From an uncultured Paracoccaceae bacterium (lineage in GTDB: Bacteria; Pseudomonadota; Alphaproteobacteria; Rhodobacterales; Rhodobacteraceae), in NCBI GenBank assembly GCA_947498645.1, contig CANMKS010000001.1, forward strand, positions 1 through 64,000: a DNA stretch of 64,000 nt, written 5' to 3'. The first letter of the stretch is position 1, and every line of letters starts with the position of its first letter. The translations under genes and the position numbers were made by a program. This document shows positions 33,936 through 43,386 of the stretch, in pieces. The notes below the pieces were generated by a model, which saw only the letters and a program-made list of their open reading frames with translations, was not told the DNA's origin and searched no databases.

Positions 33936-35785
33936 CTTTCCGGTGGCAGCACCCGCAGACGCAATTCACGCAGCTGTTCGTTCTGCGGCGCGCTGGGGGC
34001 GTCCATCATCAGGTCTTCGGCGCGTTGGTTCATTGGGAACATGATGACCTCGCGGATGTTGGACGCATCCGCCAACAACATCACGATGCGGTCAATCCCC
34101 GCCGCACAGCCGCCGTGGGGCGGTGCGCCATATTGGAACGCATTGACCATCCCGCCAAAGCGTTTTTCAACCTCGTCCTTGCCGTAACCGGCCAGTTCAA
34201 ACGCCTTGAACATGATCTCGGGCCGGTGGTTCCGAATGGCGCCCGACACCAGTTCATAGCCGTTGCAGGCCAGATCATACTGATAGCCCAGCACCTTGAG
34301 CGGATCACCTTGCAGCGCGTCCATCCCACCTTGCGGCATGGAAAACGGGTTGTGCTCAAAATCAATCTTGCCGGTTTCTGCGTCCTGTTCGTAAATCGGG
34401 AAATCCACGATCCAGGCAAAGGCAAAGCGGTTGAGGTCGGTCAGCCCCAACTCTTCGCCAATCACATTGCGGGCCTTGCCGGCCACGCCTTCAAATGCCT
34501 TGGGTTTGCCGCCAAGGAAAAACGCCGCATCGCCAAGGCCCAGGCCCAACTGCTGACGGATCGCTTCGGTCCGTTCGGAGCCGATGTTTTTGGCCAGCGG
34601 CCCGGCCGCTTCCATCCCGCCTTCGACTTCGCCTGATTTCAGCTTGGCCTGCGCCTCTTTCACTGAAATCCCCAGTTCTTGCGCGACGGCATCGGCTGTC
34701 TTTTCACGCCAGAAGATATAGCCCATGCCGGGCAACCCTTCTTTCTGGGCAAAGGCGTTCATGCGATCGCAGAACTTGCGGCTACCGCCGGTTGGTGCCG
34801 GGATCGCGCGAACCTCGGTCCCCTCCTGCTCCAGCAGTTTGGCAAAGATCGCAAAGCCGGAGCCCGCAAAATGCTCGCTGACGACCTGCATCTTGATCGG
34901 GTTGCGCAGGTCGGGTTTATCGGACCCATACCAAAGTGCTGCATCCCGATATGAGATTTGCTCCCACGTCTGATCAACCTTGCGACCACCGCCGAATTCT
35001 TCAAAAATCCCCGTGATGACAGGCTGGATCGTGTCAAACACATCCTGCTGCTCAACAAACGACATCTCCAGGTCCAGTTGATAGAAATCCGTGGGCGAGC
35101 GATCCGCGCGCGGGTCTTCATCGCGGAAACACGGGGCGATCTGAAAATACTTGTCATAGCCCGACACCATGATCAGCTGCTTGAATTGCTGCGGGGCCTG
35201 CGGCAGCGCGTAAAACTTGCCCGGATGCAGACGCGATGGCACCAGGAAATCACGCGCGCCTTCGGGGGAAGATGCGGTAATAATTGGCGTCTGATATTCG
35301 CGGAACCCGCTATCCCACATGCGGCGGCGCATGGAGGCCACAACATCCGAGCGCAGTTTCATGTTGTCCTGCATCGCCTCGCGCCGCAGGTCCAGATAGC
35401 GGTATTTCAGGCGGGTTTCCTCAGGGTATTCCTGATCACCAAACACCATCAGCGGCAGTTCCTTGGCAGCACCCAACACTTCAATGTCGCGCACAAACAC
35501 TTCCACCTCACCAGTGGGCAGCTTGGCGTTCACCAGTTCGGGGTCGCGCGCCTTTACCTCGCCATCAATGCGGATACACCATTCCGAGCGCACCTTTTCC
35601 ACATCGGCAAAGGCTGCTGAATCAGGGTCACACAGCACCTGTGTGATGCCATAGTGATCGCGCAAATCGATAAACAGAATGCCGCCGTGATCCCGCACCC
35701 GATTCACCCAGCCCGACAGGCGAACAGTGTCGCCCACATTGGCGGCGGTCAGATCGGCACAGGTATGGCTGCGATAGGCGTGCAT
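33932..35785 (-). CDS. aspS: Aspartyl-tRNA synthetase
   Basis: 617-residue class II synthetase of bacterial type that charges tRNA-Asp. The N-terminal OB anticodon-binding domain contains [20 protein letters not shown]. Motif 2 is [19 protein letters not shown], the bacterial GAD insertion is in the middle, and motif 3 is [13 protein letters not shown]. Whether it also charges tRNA-Asn (non-discriminating type) cannot be told here. It is transcribed alone towards the response regulator, with which it overlaps by four bases. Confidence 0.96.
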   Translation of the reverse strand: MHAYRSHTCADLTAANVGDTVRLSGWVNRVRDHGGILFIDLRDHYGITQVLCDPDSAAFADVEKVRSEWCIRIDGEVKARDPELVNAKLPTGEVEVFVRDIEVLGAAKELPLMVFGDQEYPEETRLKYRYLDLRREAMQDNMKLRSDVVASMRRRMWDSGFREYQTPIITASSPEGARDFLVPSRLHPGKFYALPQAPQQFKQLIMVSGYDKYFQIAPCFRDEDPRADRSPTDFYQLDLEMSFVEQQDVFDTIQPVITGIFEEFGGGRKVDQTWEQISYRDAALWYGSDKPDLRNPIKMQVVSEHFAGSGFAIFAKLLEQEGTEVRAIPAPTGGSRKFCDRMNAFAQKEGLPGMGYIFWREKTADAVAQELGISVKEAQAKLKSGEVEGGMEAAGPLAKNIGSERTEAIRQQLGLGLGDAAFFLGGKPKAFEGVAGKARNVIGEELGLTDLNRFAFAWIVDFPIYEQDAETGKIDFEHNPFSMPQGGMDALQGDPLKVLGYQYDLACNGYELVSGAIRNHRPEIMFKAFELAGYGKDEVEKRFGGMVNAFQYGAPPHGGCAAGIDRIVMLLADASNIREVIMFPMNQRAEDLMMDAPSAPQNEQLRELRLRVLPPES

Positions 35786-35980
35786 GGGTCAAGTCCTCAA
35801 AGGGTCAAACGGTCGGCCCGATACACCCCTTTGGCCGCATGAAGTCAACCATTCCTCATCATCTTGCCCTAAAAACTCCTGCCAGAGGCATCAAAAGCGC
35901 TGCAAAGCCCATCCGCCTCTTGCACATGGGCGCACCATCCCTATAACCCACGACAATTTGCAAATCAGGGGGGCACTGCC

Positions 35981-38900
35981 ATGCCAAAGCGCACCGACAT
36001 CCAGTCGATCATGATTATCGGCGCCGGCCCCATTATTATTGGACAGGCCTGCGAATTTGACTACTCCGGCGCACAGGCCTGCAAGGCGCTGCGCGAAGAA
36101 GGGTACCGGGTCATCCTCGTCAATTCGAACCCCGCCACAATCATGACCGATCCCGGTCTGGCCGATGCCACCTATATCGAGCCCATCACCCCCGAAGTTG
36201 TCGCCAAGATCATCGAAAAGGAACGCCCCGACGCGCTGTTGCCCACAATGGGCGGGCAGACCGGGCTGAACACATCGCTGGCGCTGGCTGACATGGGCGT
36301 TTTGGAGAAATTCGGGGTCGAGATGATCGGCGCCAAGCGCGAGGCCATCGAAATGGCCGAGGACCGCAAGCTCTTCCGCGAGGCGATGGACCGTCTGGGC
36401 ATTGAAAACCCCAAGGCAACAATCGTGACAGCCCCGGAAGTCGCTGGCAAACAAGACCTTGATGCCGGTGTCAAAATCGCCCTCGCAGCATTAGAGGACA
36501 TCGGCCTGCCCGCCATCATCCGCCCCGCCTTTACCCTTGGCGGCACCGGCGGCGGCGTGGCGTATAACCGCGAAGAATATGAACATTTCTGCCGGACCGG
36601 TATGGATGCCTCTCCCGTGGGTCAAATCCTTGTCGATCAATCCCTGCTGGGCTGGAAAGAGTTCGAAATGGAGGTCGTGCGCGACAAGGCTGACAATGCC
36701 ATCATCGTCTGCGCCATCGAAAACGTGGATCCGATGGGCGTGCATACCGGCGATTCCATTACTGTGGCGCCTGCCCTGACGCTGACAGACAAGGAATATC
36801 AGGTCATGCGCACGCACAGCATCAATGTGCTGCGCGAAATTGGCGTGGAAACCGGCGGGTCCAACGTGCAATGGGCGGTGAACCCCGCCGATGGGCGCAT
36901 GGTCGTGATCGAGATGAACCCCCGCGTGTCACGGTCGTCCGCGCTGGCGTCAAAAGCGACAGGTTTCCCCATTGCCAAGATCGCGGCGAAACTCGCCGTC
37001 GGCTACACGCTGGACGAGTTGGACAACGACATCACCGGCGTCACGCCCGCGTCGTTTGAACCCTCTATAGATTATGTCGTCACCAAAATCCCGCGCTTTG
37101 CATTTGAAAAATTCGCAGGGTCCGAACCCTACCTGACCACGGCCATGAAATCCGTGGGCGAGGCGATGGCGATTGGCCGCACCTTCCACGAATCCATGCA
37201 AAAGGCACTGGCGTCGATGGAAACCGGCCTGACCGGCTTTGACGAAATCGACATCCCCGGCGCGCCAGAGGCGGCGGCAATCACCAAGGCGCTTGCCAAA
37301 CAAACGCCTGACCGCATCCGGGTTATCGCCCAAGCCATGCGGCACGGGCTGTCGGACGACGATATCCACGCCGTCACGAAATTCGACCCATGGTTCCTCG
37401 CCCGTATCCGCGAGATCATCGAAATGGAGGCGGAGATTACCGCCAACGGCCTGCCCACGACCGAGGAAGGGCTGCGTGCGGTCAAAATGCTGGGCTTCAC
37501 CGACGCGCGTCTGGCCAAGCTGACCGGCGGAACCGAAGATCAGGTGCGCCAGGCCCGCCGCGCCCTTGGCGTCAATGCCGTCTTCAAACGGATCGACACA
37601 TGTGCGGCCGAGTTTGAAGCACAAACACCCTATATGTATTCCACCTACGAAACCCCGGTCATGGGTGATGCGGAATGCGAAGCGCGGCCCTCGGACCGCA
37701 AAAAGGTTGTCATCCTTGGCGGCGGCCCCAACCGGATCGGGCAAGGGATCGAGTTTGATTACTGCTGCTGTCACGCCTGTTTCGCCCTGACCGATCAGGG
37801 GTATGAGACGATCATGATCAACTGCAACCCCGAGACGGTCAGCACCGATTATGACACCTCGGACCGGCTCTATTTCGAACCGCTGACCTTTGAACATGTC
37901 ATGGAAATCCTGCGGGTCGAACAGGACAACGGCACCCTGCACGGCGTCATCGTGCAGTTCGGCGGGCAGACCCCGCTGAAGCTGGCGAATGCGCTGAACG
38001 ACGCGGGCATCCCGATCCTTGGCACCACACCCGACAGTATCGACCTGGCCGAAGATCGTGAGCGTTTTCAGCAGCTTGTCCAGAAACTGGGCCTCAAGCA
38101 ACCGCGCAATGGCATCGCCTCTACCGACGCCGAGGCGCTGGACATCGCCGAAGGCATCGGTTTCCCCCTCGTGATCCGCCCGTCCTTTGTTCTGGGTGGT
38201 CGCGCCATGGAAATCGTGCGCGATATGGATCAGCTGCGGCGCTATATTTCTGACGCGGTGGTTGTGTCGGGTGACAGCCCTGTCCTGCTTGACAGCTACC
38301 TGTCGGGTGCTGTCGAGGTTGATGTTGACTGCCTGTCCGACGGCAAGGACACCCATGTCGCGGGCATCATGCAGCACATCGAAGAGGCGGGCGTGCATTC
38401 GGGCGACAGCGCCTGCTCTCTGCCCCCCTACTCGCTTTCGGACGCGATGATCGCGGAAATCCGCGCGCAAACCGAAAAGCTTGCAAAGGCGCTGAACGTC
38501 GTGGGCCTGATGAACATCCAGTTCGCGGTCAAGGATGAAGAGGTCTACCTGATCGAGGTGAACCCACGCGCCTCGCGCACGGTGCCCTTCGTGGCCAAGG
38601 CGACGGATTCGGCCATCGCATCTATCGCTGCACGGCTGATGGCGGGCGAACCGCTGTCCAACTTCCCCCTGCGCGCGCCCTACCCGGAAACCGAAAACCC
38701 CATGGATGTGCTGCCCCTAGGTGACGCCTTTACGCTGGCCGACCCGCATACACCGTGGTTTTCCGTGAAAGAGGCCGTCCTACCCTTCGCCCGCTTCCCC
38801 GGCGTCGATACGATCCTCGGCCCCGAAATGCGATCAACGGGCGAGGTCATGGGCTGGGACCGGTCCTTCCCCCGCGCGTTCCTCAAGGCGCAGATGGGTG

Positions 38901-39310
38901 CCGGGACCGAACTGCCAGAGGCAGGGACCGTCTTTATCTCGATCAAGGACGCCGACAAGACCGACGCCATGCTGGAAGCGGCGCAAATGCTGCTGAAACT
39001 GGGGCTGAACATCGTGGCGACACGGGGCACAGCAGCTTGGCTGACCGAGAATGAGATCGCCTGCGAAGTGGTCAACAAAGTCTACGAAGGCGGGCTGACC
39101 ATCGTTGACCGGCTCAAGGACGGGCATATCGCATTGGTCTTCAACACCACCGAAGGCGCACAGGCGGTCGAAGACAGCCGCGACATCCGCGCCGTCGCCC
39201 TCTACGACAAAATCCCGTATTTCACGACAGCGGCAGCGTCACATGCGGCAGTGCTGGCGATGCAGGCACGGGTTGAGGGGGATGTTGGGGTGAGGAGCTT
39301 GCAGGGGTAG
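35981..39310 (+). CDS. carB: Carbamoyl-phosphate synthase large subunit
   Basis: 1109-residue enzyme that makes carbamoyl phosphate from ammonia (delivered by CarA), bicarbonate and two ATP, for arginine and pyrimidine synthesis. It shows the duplicated biotin-carboxylase-like/ATP-grasp halves: first [17 protein letters not shown] near 14 and [18 protein letters not shown] near 310, then [17 protein letters not shown] and [20 protein letters not shown]-terminal MGS-like allosteric domain ([21 protein letters not shown]) follows. carA is not adjacent. A hairpin AGCGCCC/GGGCGCT at 39331-39356 follows the stop but lacks a U tract. Confidence 0.97.
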   Translation: MPKRTDIQSIMIIGAGPIIIGQACEFDYSGAQACKALREEGYRVILVNSNPATIMTDPGLADATYIEPITPEVVAKIIEKERPDALLPTMGGQTGLNTSLALADMGVLEKFGVEMIGAKREAIEMAEDRKLFREAMDRLGIENPKATIVTAPEVAGKQDLDAGVKIALAALEDIGLPAIIRPAFTLGGTGGGVAYNREEYEHFCRTGMDASPVGQILVDQSLLGWKEFEMEVVRDKADNAIIVCAIENVDPMGVHTGDSITVAPALTLTDKEYQVMRTHSINVLREIGVETGGSNVQWAVNPADGRMVVIEMNPRVSRSSALASKATGFPIAKIAAKLAVGYTLDELDNDITGVTPASFEPSIDYVVTKIPRFAFEKFAGSEPYLTTAMKSVGEAMAIGRTFHESMQKALASMETGLTGFDEIDIPGAPEAAAITKALAKQTPDRIRVIAQAMRHGLSDDDIHAVTKFDPWFLARIREIIEMEAEITANGLPTTEEGLRAVKMLGFTDARLAKLTGGTEDQVRQARRALGVNAVFKRIDTCAAEFEAQTPYMYSTYETPVMGDAECEARPSDRKKVVILGGGPNRIGQGIEFDYCCCHACFALTDQGYETIMINCNPETVSTDYDTSDRLYFEPLTFEHVMEILRVEQDNGTLHGVIVQFGGQTPLKLANALNDAGIPILGTTPDSIDLAEDRERFQQLVQKLGLKQPRNGIASTDAEALDIAEGIGFPLVIRPSFVLGGRAMEIVRDMDQLRRYISDAVVVSGDSPVLLDSYLSGAVEVDVDCLSDGKDTHVAGIMQHIEEAGVHSGDSACSLPPYSLSDAMIAEIRAQTEKLAKALNVVGLMNIQFAVKDEEVYLIEVNPRASRTVPFVAKATDSAIASIAARLMAGEPLSNFPLRAPYPETENPMDVLPLGDAFTLADPHTPWFSVKEAVLPFARFPGVDTILGPEMRSTGEVMGWDRSFPRAFLKAQMGAGTELPEAGTVFISIKDADKTDAMLEAAQMLLKLGLNIVATRGTAAWLTENEIACEVVNKVYEGGLTIVDRLKDGHIALVFNTTEGAQAVEDSRDIRAVALYDKIPYFTTAAASHAAVLAMQARVEGDVGVRSLQG

Positions 39311-39438
39311 TAGAGTATCACCGTAAGGCCAGCGCCCGGACCTCGGGGCGGGCGCTCCGACAGGTCCGTTTGGCATGACGCGGGCCACCCCACCAGCCCC
39401 ACAATGAAACCCCACCGTTGCAAAAGCGCCCTCCCCAT

Positions 39439-39473
39439 GGGGGAGGTCCGGGCGCTGCCCGGGCAAGCCGGGC
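39439..39473. repeat. GC-rich intergenic repeat, copy 2 (inverted relative to copy 1)
   Basis: The reverse complement begins GCCCGGCTTGCCCGGGCAGC and ends CCTCCCCC, nearly identical to 23191-23225. It lies between carB and the BrnA-like gene, beside a CTCCCCATGGGGGAG palindrome. Confidence 0.7.
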
Positions 39474-39497
39474 GGGATATCGCATCAAGCGCCGCTC

Positions 39498-39935
39498 TCA
39501 CCTCTCCGCCTCAAACCGCGCCATCCGCTCTGCCAGTTCCGCCTCCATCTGCTGTATCCCACCCCAGCCGGGCCGCCCTTCTTGCGTGTTGTCCAACCGC
39601 TCCGGATGCAGCACGTAATCCGTCGTGTCCGGCCCATCGACGATCCCCGCCAGCCGGTAGTGCATAAACGCCCGCAGCACCCGGTTCATCCGCGGCTGAT
39701 ACCCCTCGCCCATCGCCTTGAAGAATTTCACCACATCCGCGTCCAGCCGGATGGTGACGGAAATCCTCTTGGGATCGCGCCGGTCTTTGTCTTCCCAGAT
39801 CTCATCCCATTCCTTGGGCAGGCAGCGCAGCTTGGTCGCCACGGAATGCAGATCATATTCAATCATCCGTCGCGCATCGACGGCGTATTGCCAATGCATC
39901 CGCTGGGTCTTGGTCATGTCCTTGGGGGTGGTCAT
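39498..39935 (-). CDS. BrnA-like antitoxin-family protein without a toxin neighbour
   Basis: 145-residue protein. The core KRISVTIRLDADVVKFFKAM, then QPRMNRVLRAFMHYRLAG, matches the ribbon-helix-helix DNA-binding part of the BrnA antitoxin family. Charged segments flank it. No BrnT RNase toxin is encoded on either side. The long Rhodobacterales variants may therefore act as plain regulators. The ATG at 39935 follows GGAGG. A phased 11-bp repeat array 50 bases upstream (39985-40041) is an obvious candidate operator. Confidence 0.7.
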   Translation of the reverse strand: MTTPKDMTKTQRMHWQYAVDARRMIEYDLHSVATKLRCLPKEWDEIWEDKDRRDPKRISVTIRLDADVVKFFKAMGEGYQPRMNRVLRAFMHYRLAGIVDGPDTTDYVLHPERLDNTQEGRPGWGGIQQMEAELAERMARFEAER

Positions 39936-39984
39936 TGCGGGCCTCCGTTTGCCCGTTAATCTGACGCCCAAAGGTGAATCCCAT

Positions 39985-40041
39985 CCATACGCAGCGTACG
40001 TACGGTGTATGTACGCTGTATGTACACCGTCCATACGCCGC
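39985..40041. repeat. 11-bp tandem repeat array in a divergent promoter region
   Basis: Consecutive 11-base units with consensus GTATGTACGCT: GTACGTACGGT (39996-40006), GTATGTACGCT (40007-40017), GTATGTACACC (40018-40028) and GTCCATACGCC (40029-40039). CCATACGCAGC precedes them at 39985-39995. The 11-base period keeps the units on one face of the helix. It sits between the divergent BrnA-like and KAS III genes. Possible cooperative repressor site; role inferred. Confidence 0.7.
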
Positions 40042-40104
40042 GTCGCAGTGGACAATCCCACCCCCCGCACCCTAGGGTGATCGGACGAATTTGGAGAAGC
40101 ATCC

Positions 40105-41223
40105 ATGCATAACGTCGCAATCACAGGCACCGGGGTTTTCACCCCTTCCCAGGTCATCACCAACGACGAACTGGTAACCGCATTCAACGCCTACGCCGAC
40201 CTGTGGAACACGGAAAATGAAGCCGCGATAGCGGCGGGAGAGGTTGAGGCAAAAACCCATTCCTCCAGCGATTTTATTCTGGCCGCGTCAGGGATCGAAC
40301 GCCGCTATGTCCTTGATAAAGAAGGCGTTCTTGATCCATTCCGCATGTTCCCTTATCTCGCTCCCCGCTCCGATGACCAACCCGGATATATGGCCGAGAT
40401 CGGGGTTGATGCCGCGGGCAAAGCCCTCTCCGCTGCCGGGGTGGAGGCCGCCGACGTTGATCTGGTGATCTGTGCCGCGTCGAACATGGAGCGCGCTTAC
40501 CCGGCGATTGCTGTTGAAATTCAACAGCTTATCGGCGCGGGCGGCTTTGCTTTCGACATGAACGTCGCCTGTTCAAGCGCCACATTCGGCATCCAGACGG
40601 CGGCCGATATGATCCGCTCCGGCTCTATCCGGCGGGCGTTGGTCATCAACCCCGAGATTTGTTCGGCCCATCTGGAATGGCGTGATCGCGACTGTCATTT
40701 CATTTTTGGCGATGTGGCCACGGCGACGTTGCTGGAACGTGACGAAGATCTGAAACCCGGACATTTCAAAGTGTTATCCACCCGCTGCGCCACCCAGTTC
40801 AGCAACAACATCCGCAACAACAACGGCTATCTGCGCCGCACCCATGATCAAATGGAAGACCGCCGCGATATGCAGTTCATGCAGAACGGGCGCAAGGTCT
40901 TCAAAGAGGTGTTGCCACTGGTCAGCAAGCACATCGCCAGTCACATGCAAGAGGAAGGCGTCAAAGCGGACGACCTGCGTCGGCTCTGGCTGCATCAAGC
41001 CAATAAGACGATGAATGACTACATCGGCAAAAAGGTCTTGGGCCGCTCCCCTGAACCGCACGAGCAACCCAATATCCTGCAAGATTACGCCAACACATCC
41101 TCTGCCGGATCAATCATTGCATTCTCTCAACATTCCAATGACTTATCGCCGGGCGATAAAGGGTTGATCTGCTCGTTCGGGGCGGGGTATTCCGTCGGTT
41201 CAGTCATCGTTGATCGTGCATAG
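40105..41223 (+). CDS. Beta-ketoacyl-ACP synthase III-like protein
   Basis: 372-residue thiolase-fold condensing enzyme. The catalytic cysteine C156 is in MNVACSSATFGIQ, the histidine in LWLHQANKTMNDYIGKKV and the asparagine in YANTSSAGSI. It is longer than housekeeping FabH (about 320) and has an N-terminal insertion, so it belongs to the extended KAS III group. It may initiate a special fatty-acid or secondary pathway rather than bulk synthesis. The ATG follows TTGGAGAAG. Its promoter region holds the 11-bp repeat array. Confidence 0.85.
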   Translation: MHNVAITGTGVFTPSQVITNDELVTAFNAYADLWNTENEAAIAAGEVEAKTHSSSDFILAASGIERRYVLDKEGVLDPFRMFPYLAPRSDDQPGYMAEIGVDAAGKALSAAGVEAADVDLVICAASNMERAYPAIAVEIQQLIGAGGFAFDMNVACSSATFGIQTAADMIRSGSIRRALVINPEICSAHLEWRDRDCHFIFGDVATATLLERDEDLKPGHFKVLSTRCATQFSNNIRNNNGYLRRTHDQMEDRRDMQFMQNGRKVFKEVLPLVSKHIASHMQEEGVKADDLRRLWLHQANKTMNDYIGKKVLGRSPEPHEQPNILQDYANTSSAGSIIAFSQHSNDLSPGDKGLICSFGAGYSVGSVIVDRA

Positions 41224-41235
41224 GGAAAGAACATC

Positions 41236-41310
41236 ATGAAGATCATTATTGCGGCTGGACTGCTGTTCACCCTTGCTGCCTGCGGCGTGCCATTGGTGCC
41301 GCTGATCTAG
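41236..41310 (+). CDS. Tiny lipoprotein, 24 residues
   Basis: MKIIIAAGLLFTLAACGVPL ending VPLI and a stop: a complete lipoprotein signal peptide with lipobox LAAC and only nine residues from the cysteine. A GGGAAAG stretch precedes the ATG, and the gene begins 12 bases after the KAS III stop. Such minimal lipoproteins recur in Rhodobacterales in my memory. The function is unknown; entericidin-like peptides are the nearest known type. Confidence 0.6.
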   Translation: MKIIIAAGLLFTLAACGVPLVPLI

Positions 41311-41320
41311 GATCAGGCCC

Positions 41321-42034
41321 CTAACCGCTGACCCGTTTGTGTACATCTTCCAGGCTTTCCACCCGTTCTGAATAGCGGTCGGTCAGCATCGCACTGCGCC
41401 CGCGTGTCATGAGGGTGAACCGCGCCAGTTCTTCCATCACATCCACGATCCGGTTGTAGAGCGGCGAAGGCTTCATCCGCCCGTTCTCAAACTCGTTCCA
41501 GGCCATCGGCACTGAGGATTGATTGGGGATCGTGATCAGCCGCATCCAGCGCCCCAAGATACGTAACTGATTGACAGTGTTGAAGGATTGCGAGCCGCCG
41601 CTGACCTGCATGACGGCCAATGTCTTGCCTTGTGTTGGTCTGATCCCGCCGATTGGCGATAATGGTATCCAATCGATCTGGGCCTTCATGATGCCAGTCA
41701 TCGCGCCGTGGCATTCGGGGCTGGACCAGACCATGCCTTCGGACCAGATGACCAACTCGCGCAGCGCGGCCACCTTGGGATGCGTCTCATCCGCGTCGCC
41801 GGGCAGCGGCAGGCCTGATGGATCAAAGAACCGGGCCTCGCAGCCCAACGCGCGCAGCACACGTGCGCCCTCTTCCGCTGCCAGGCGGGAATAACTGGTT
41901 TCGCGCAATGACCCATATAGCAGCAGGATGCGCGGCGGGTGCTGCGGTGCGTCCGGCCCTGCCAATGCCGCGACGTCCAATGGACGCAAGGCACCCGGCA
42001 CGATGTTCGGCATGTCAGCGCTGTCGATTGTCAT
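41321..42034 (-). CDS. arsH: ArsH-family NADPH-dependent FMN oxidoreductase
   Basis: 237-residue flavodoxin-fold protein of the ArsH type. It has the FMN phosphate loop [14 protein letters not shown] and the conserved [35 protein letters not shown] and the C-terminal [20 protein letters not shown] are diagnostic of ArsH. ArsH oxidises trivalent organoarsenicals in some bacteria. No arsB/acr3, arsC or arsR accompanies it here, so the role may be general redox. Its ATG overlaps the stop of the upstream HTH gene by one base. Confidence 0.88.
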   Translation of the reverse strand: MTIDSADMPNIVPGALRPLDVAALAGPDAPQHPPRILLLYGSLRETSYSRLAAEEGARVLRALGCEARFFDPSGLPLPGDADETHPKVAALRELVIWSEGMVWSSPECHGAMTGIMKAQIDWIPLSPIGGIRPTQGKTLAVMQVSGGSQSFNTVNQLRILGRWMRLITIPNQSSVPMAWNEFENGRMKPSPLYNRIVDVMEELARFTLMTRGRSAMLTDRYSERVESLEDVHKRVSG

Positions 42035-42483
42035 CAGGCGTTATCTTCGAGGTGCAGCTTCATATCAATGAGCACCTGTTGCAGCGCGGTCGTCTCGCGC
42101 AGCAGGCGTTTTGCTTCGTTGATGGTGATCACCCCGTCCGCAATGGATTGATTGTATTCCGCCATCAGCAGCGCAAATCGCTGGCTGAGTTTGATCACAT
42201 CCGTATTGATCTCGCCCTCGCTGTTGGCGCGGGATTTGTCATAGGACAATGCTGCCCCGTTCAGCTCTGCCAGCGCAGAGGTCACATGTGGGTAAGACGA
42301 TGCCGCTTCCAGTGCCACAACAGCATCAACCGGCATGAACCGGTCGGCATGTTCAGCGTTGTCGGAATAGTAACGGCCCAGCGTTGCCTTGGACTTTCCG
42401 GTCAGCTCGCAGGCCGCTTCGATGCCCACATCCTTGACCAAGGCTTCGGTGTGCTTTTTCAAATAGTTACCATTGCCAGCCAT
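42034..42483 (-). CDS. Conserved hypothetical HTH-like protein coupled to arsH
   Basis: 149-residue protein. The N-terminal third looks like a helix-turn-helix ([20 protein letters not shown]) and the C-terminal half is helical ([20 protein letters not shown]). It somewhat resembles phage CII-type regulators, but the assignment is weak. GGAG precedes the ATG. It overlaps arsH by one base, so the two proteins are co-translated and this one may regulate or assist it. Confidence 0.6.
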   Translation of the reverse strand: MAGNGNYLKKHTEALVKDVGIEAACELTGKSKATLGRYYSDNAEHADRFMPVDAVVALEAASSYPHVTSALAELNGAALSYDKSRANSEGEINTDVIKLSQRFALLMAEYNQSIADGVITINEAKRLLRETTALQQVLIDMKLHLEDNA

Positions 42484-42786
42484 AGGTGTACTCCAACTAG
42501 ATCATGCTGCCGCTGCGGAAGGGGAAACCGCCATATCTATTCCCATTAAAGCGGTTCGCCCGCCATGTCATTGATAAAGCGTTCCTCTGAGGGACGAGTA
42601 ACCAGTGTCCATGCGGTAGTCATGGTATGTTAAGGATCGCGATCCCCCCCCAACACCTTTGGTTCTGTCGCCTGCGTTGCTGTGGCGGCGGAACGTATCG
42701 TGCGTTGGTGATCGTTGCAGACTGCCGCGTGCAAAAAGTCATTTGCCATACTTCAACGCGCTGTCGAAACGCGATAATGACACGTC
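42484..42786. other. Divergent promoter region between the arsH operon and tdk
   Basis: About 300 bases with no gene recognised. It holds a run of eight or nine C residues and the 12-base palindrome GGATCGCGATCC near 42634-42645. Promoters for both directions are expected here, but no motif was firm enough to place. Confidence 0.5.
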
Positions 42787-43386
42787 ATGGCAAAGCTCTA
42801 TTTCAACTATTCCACCATGAACGCAGGCAAATCGACGGTTCTGTTGCAGGCCTCGCACAATTACATTGAACGGGGGATGCAGACCTATCTGCTGATCGCC
42901 CGGTTTGACGACCGCGCGGGCGTTGGCCGGATCGGCAGCCGGATCGGTATTGGTGCGGATGCAGACACCTTTGGTGCTGATGACGATCTCTTTGAAATGA
43001 TCGCTGCCCGCCTGAAAGAAGGGCCCTGCGCCTGTGTGTTTCTGGATGAGGCGCATTTCATGACGCCCGATCATGTCTGGCAATTGGCCCGTGTCGTTGA
43101 TGATCTGGGCGTGCCAGTCATGACCTACGGGTTGCGTGTTGATTTTCGCGGGCGTCTGTTTCCGGCCTCGGCGTCACTGCTCGCCCTTGCTGATGAAATG
43201 CGCGAGGTCCGCACGATATGTCATTGCGGCAAGAAGGCCACGATGGTGGTCCGCCGCGACGCGGATGGCAAGGTGCTTGCCGCTGGTGATCAGATCGTCG
43301 TGGGCGGGAATGAGCGTTACGTCTCGCTTTGCCGCCGCCACTGGCGTGAAGAAATGGGCGATTACGCTGATCCCAACAGAGATTAG
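42787..43386 (+). CDS. tdk: Thymidine kinase
   Basis: 199-residue type II thymidine kinase of the salvage pathway, making dTMP from thymidine and ATP. The P-loop is STMNAGKST at 9-17, the catalytic carboxylate is in VFLDEAHFMTPD, and a lasso loop with zinc cysteines (TICHCGKKA and the later SLCRRHW) is present. Length is normal. It is convergent with priA, with a four-base overlap of the two ends. Confidence 0.95.
   Translation: MAKLYFNYSTMNAGKSTVLLQASHNYIERGMQTYLLIARFDDRAGVGRIGSRIGIGADADTFGADDDLFEMIAARLKEGPCACVFLDEAHFMTPDHVWQLARVVDDLGVPVMTYGLRVDFRGRLFPASASLLALADEMREVRTICHCGKKATMVVRRDADGKVLAAGDQIVVGGNERYVSLCRRHWREEMGDYADPNRD

Noticed and set aside
36950-38470. 506-codon open frame antisense to carB
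   Set aside because: A GC-rich shadow frame with no recognisable family; carB on the other strand is certain. The same applies to long antisense frames over the HDAC-like gene, priA and ileS.
39331-39356. Hairpin after carB as a rho-independent terminator
   Set aside because: The seven-pair stem is real, but no T run follows, so only a weak structural note is justified.
39985-40041. 11-bp array as replication-origin iterons
   Set aside because: No replication initiator gene or DnaA-box cluster lies nearby, and it sits in a divergent promoter region of chromosomal genes.
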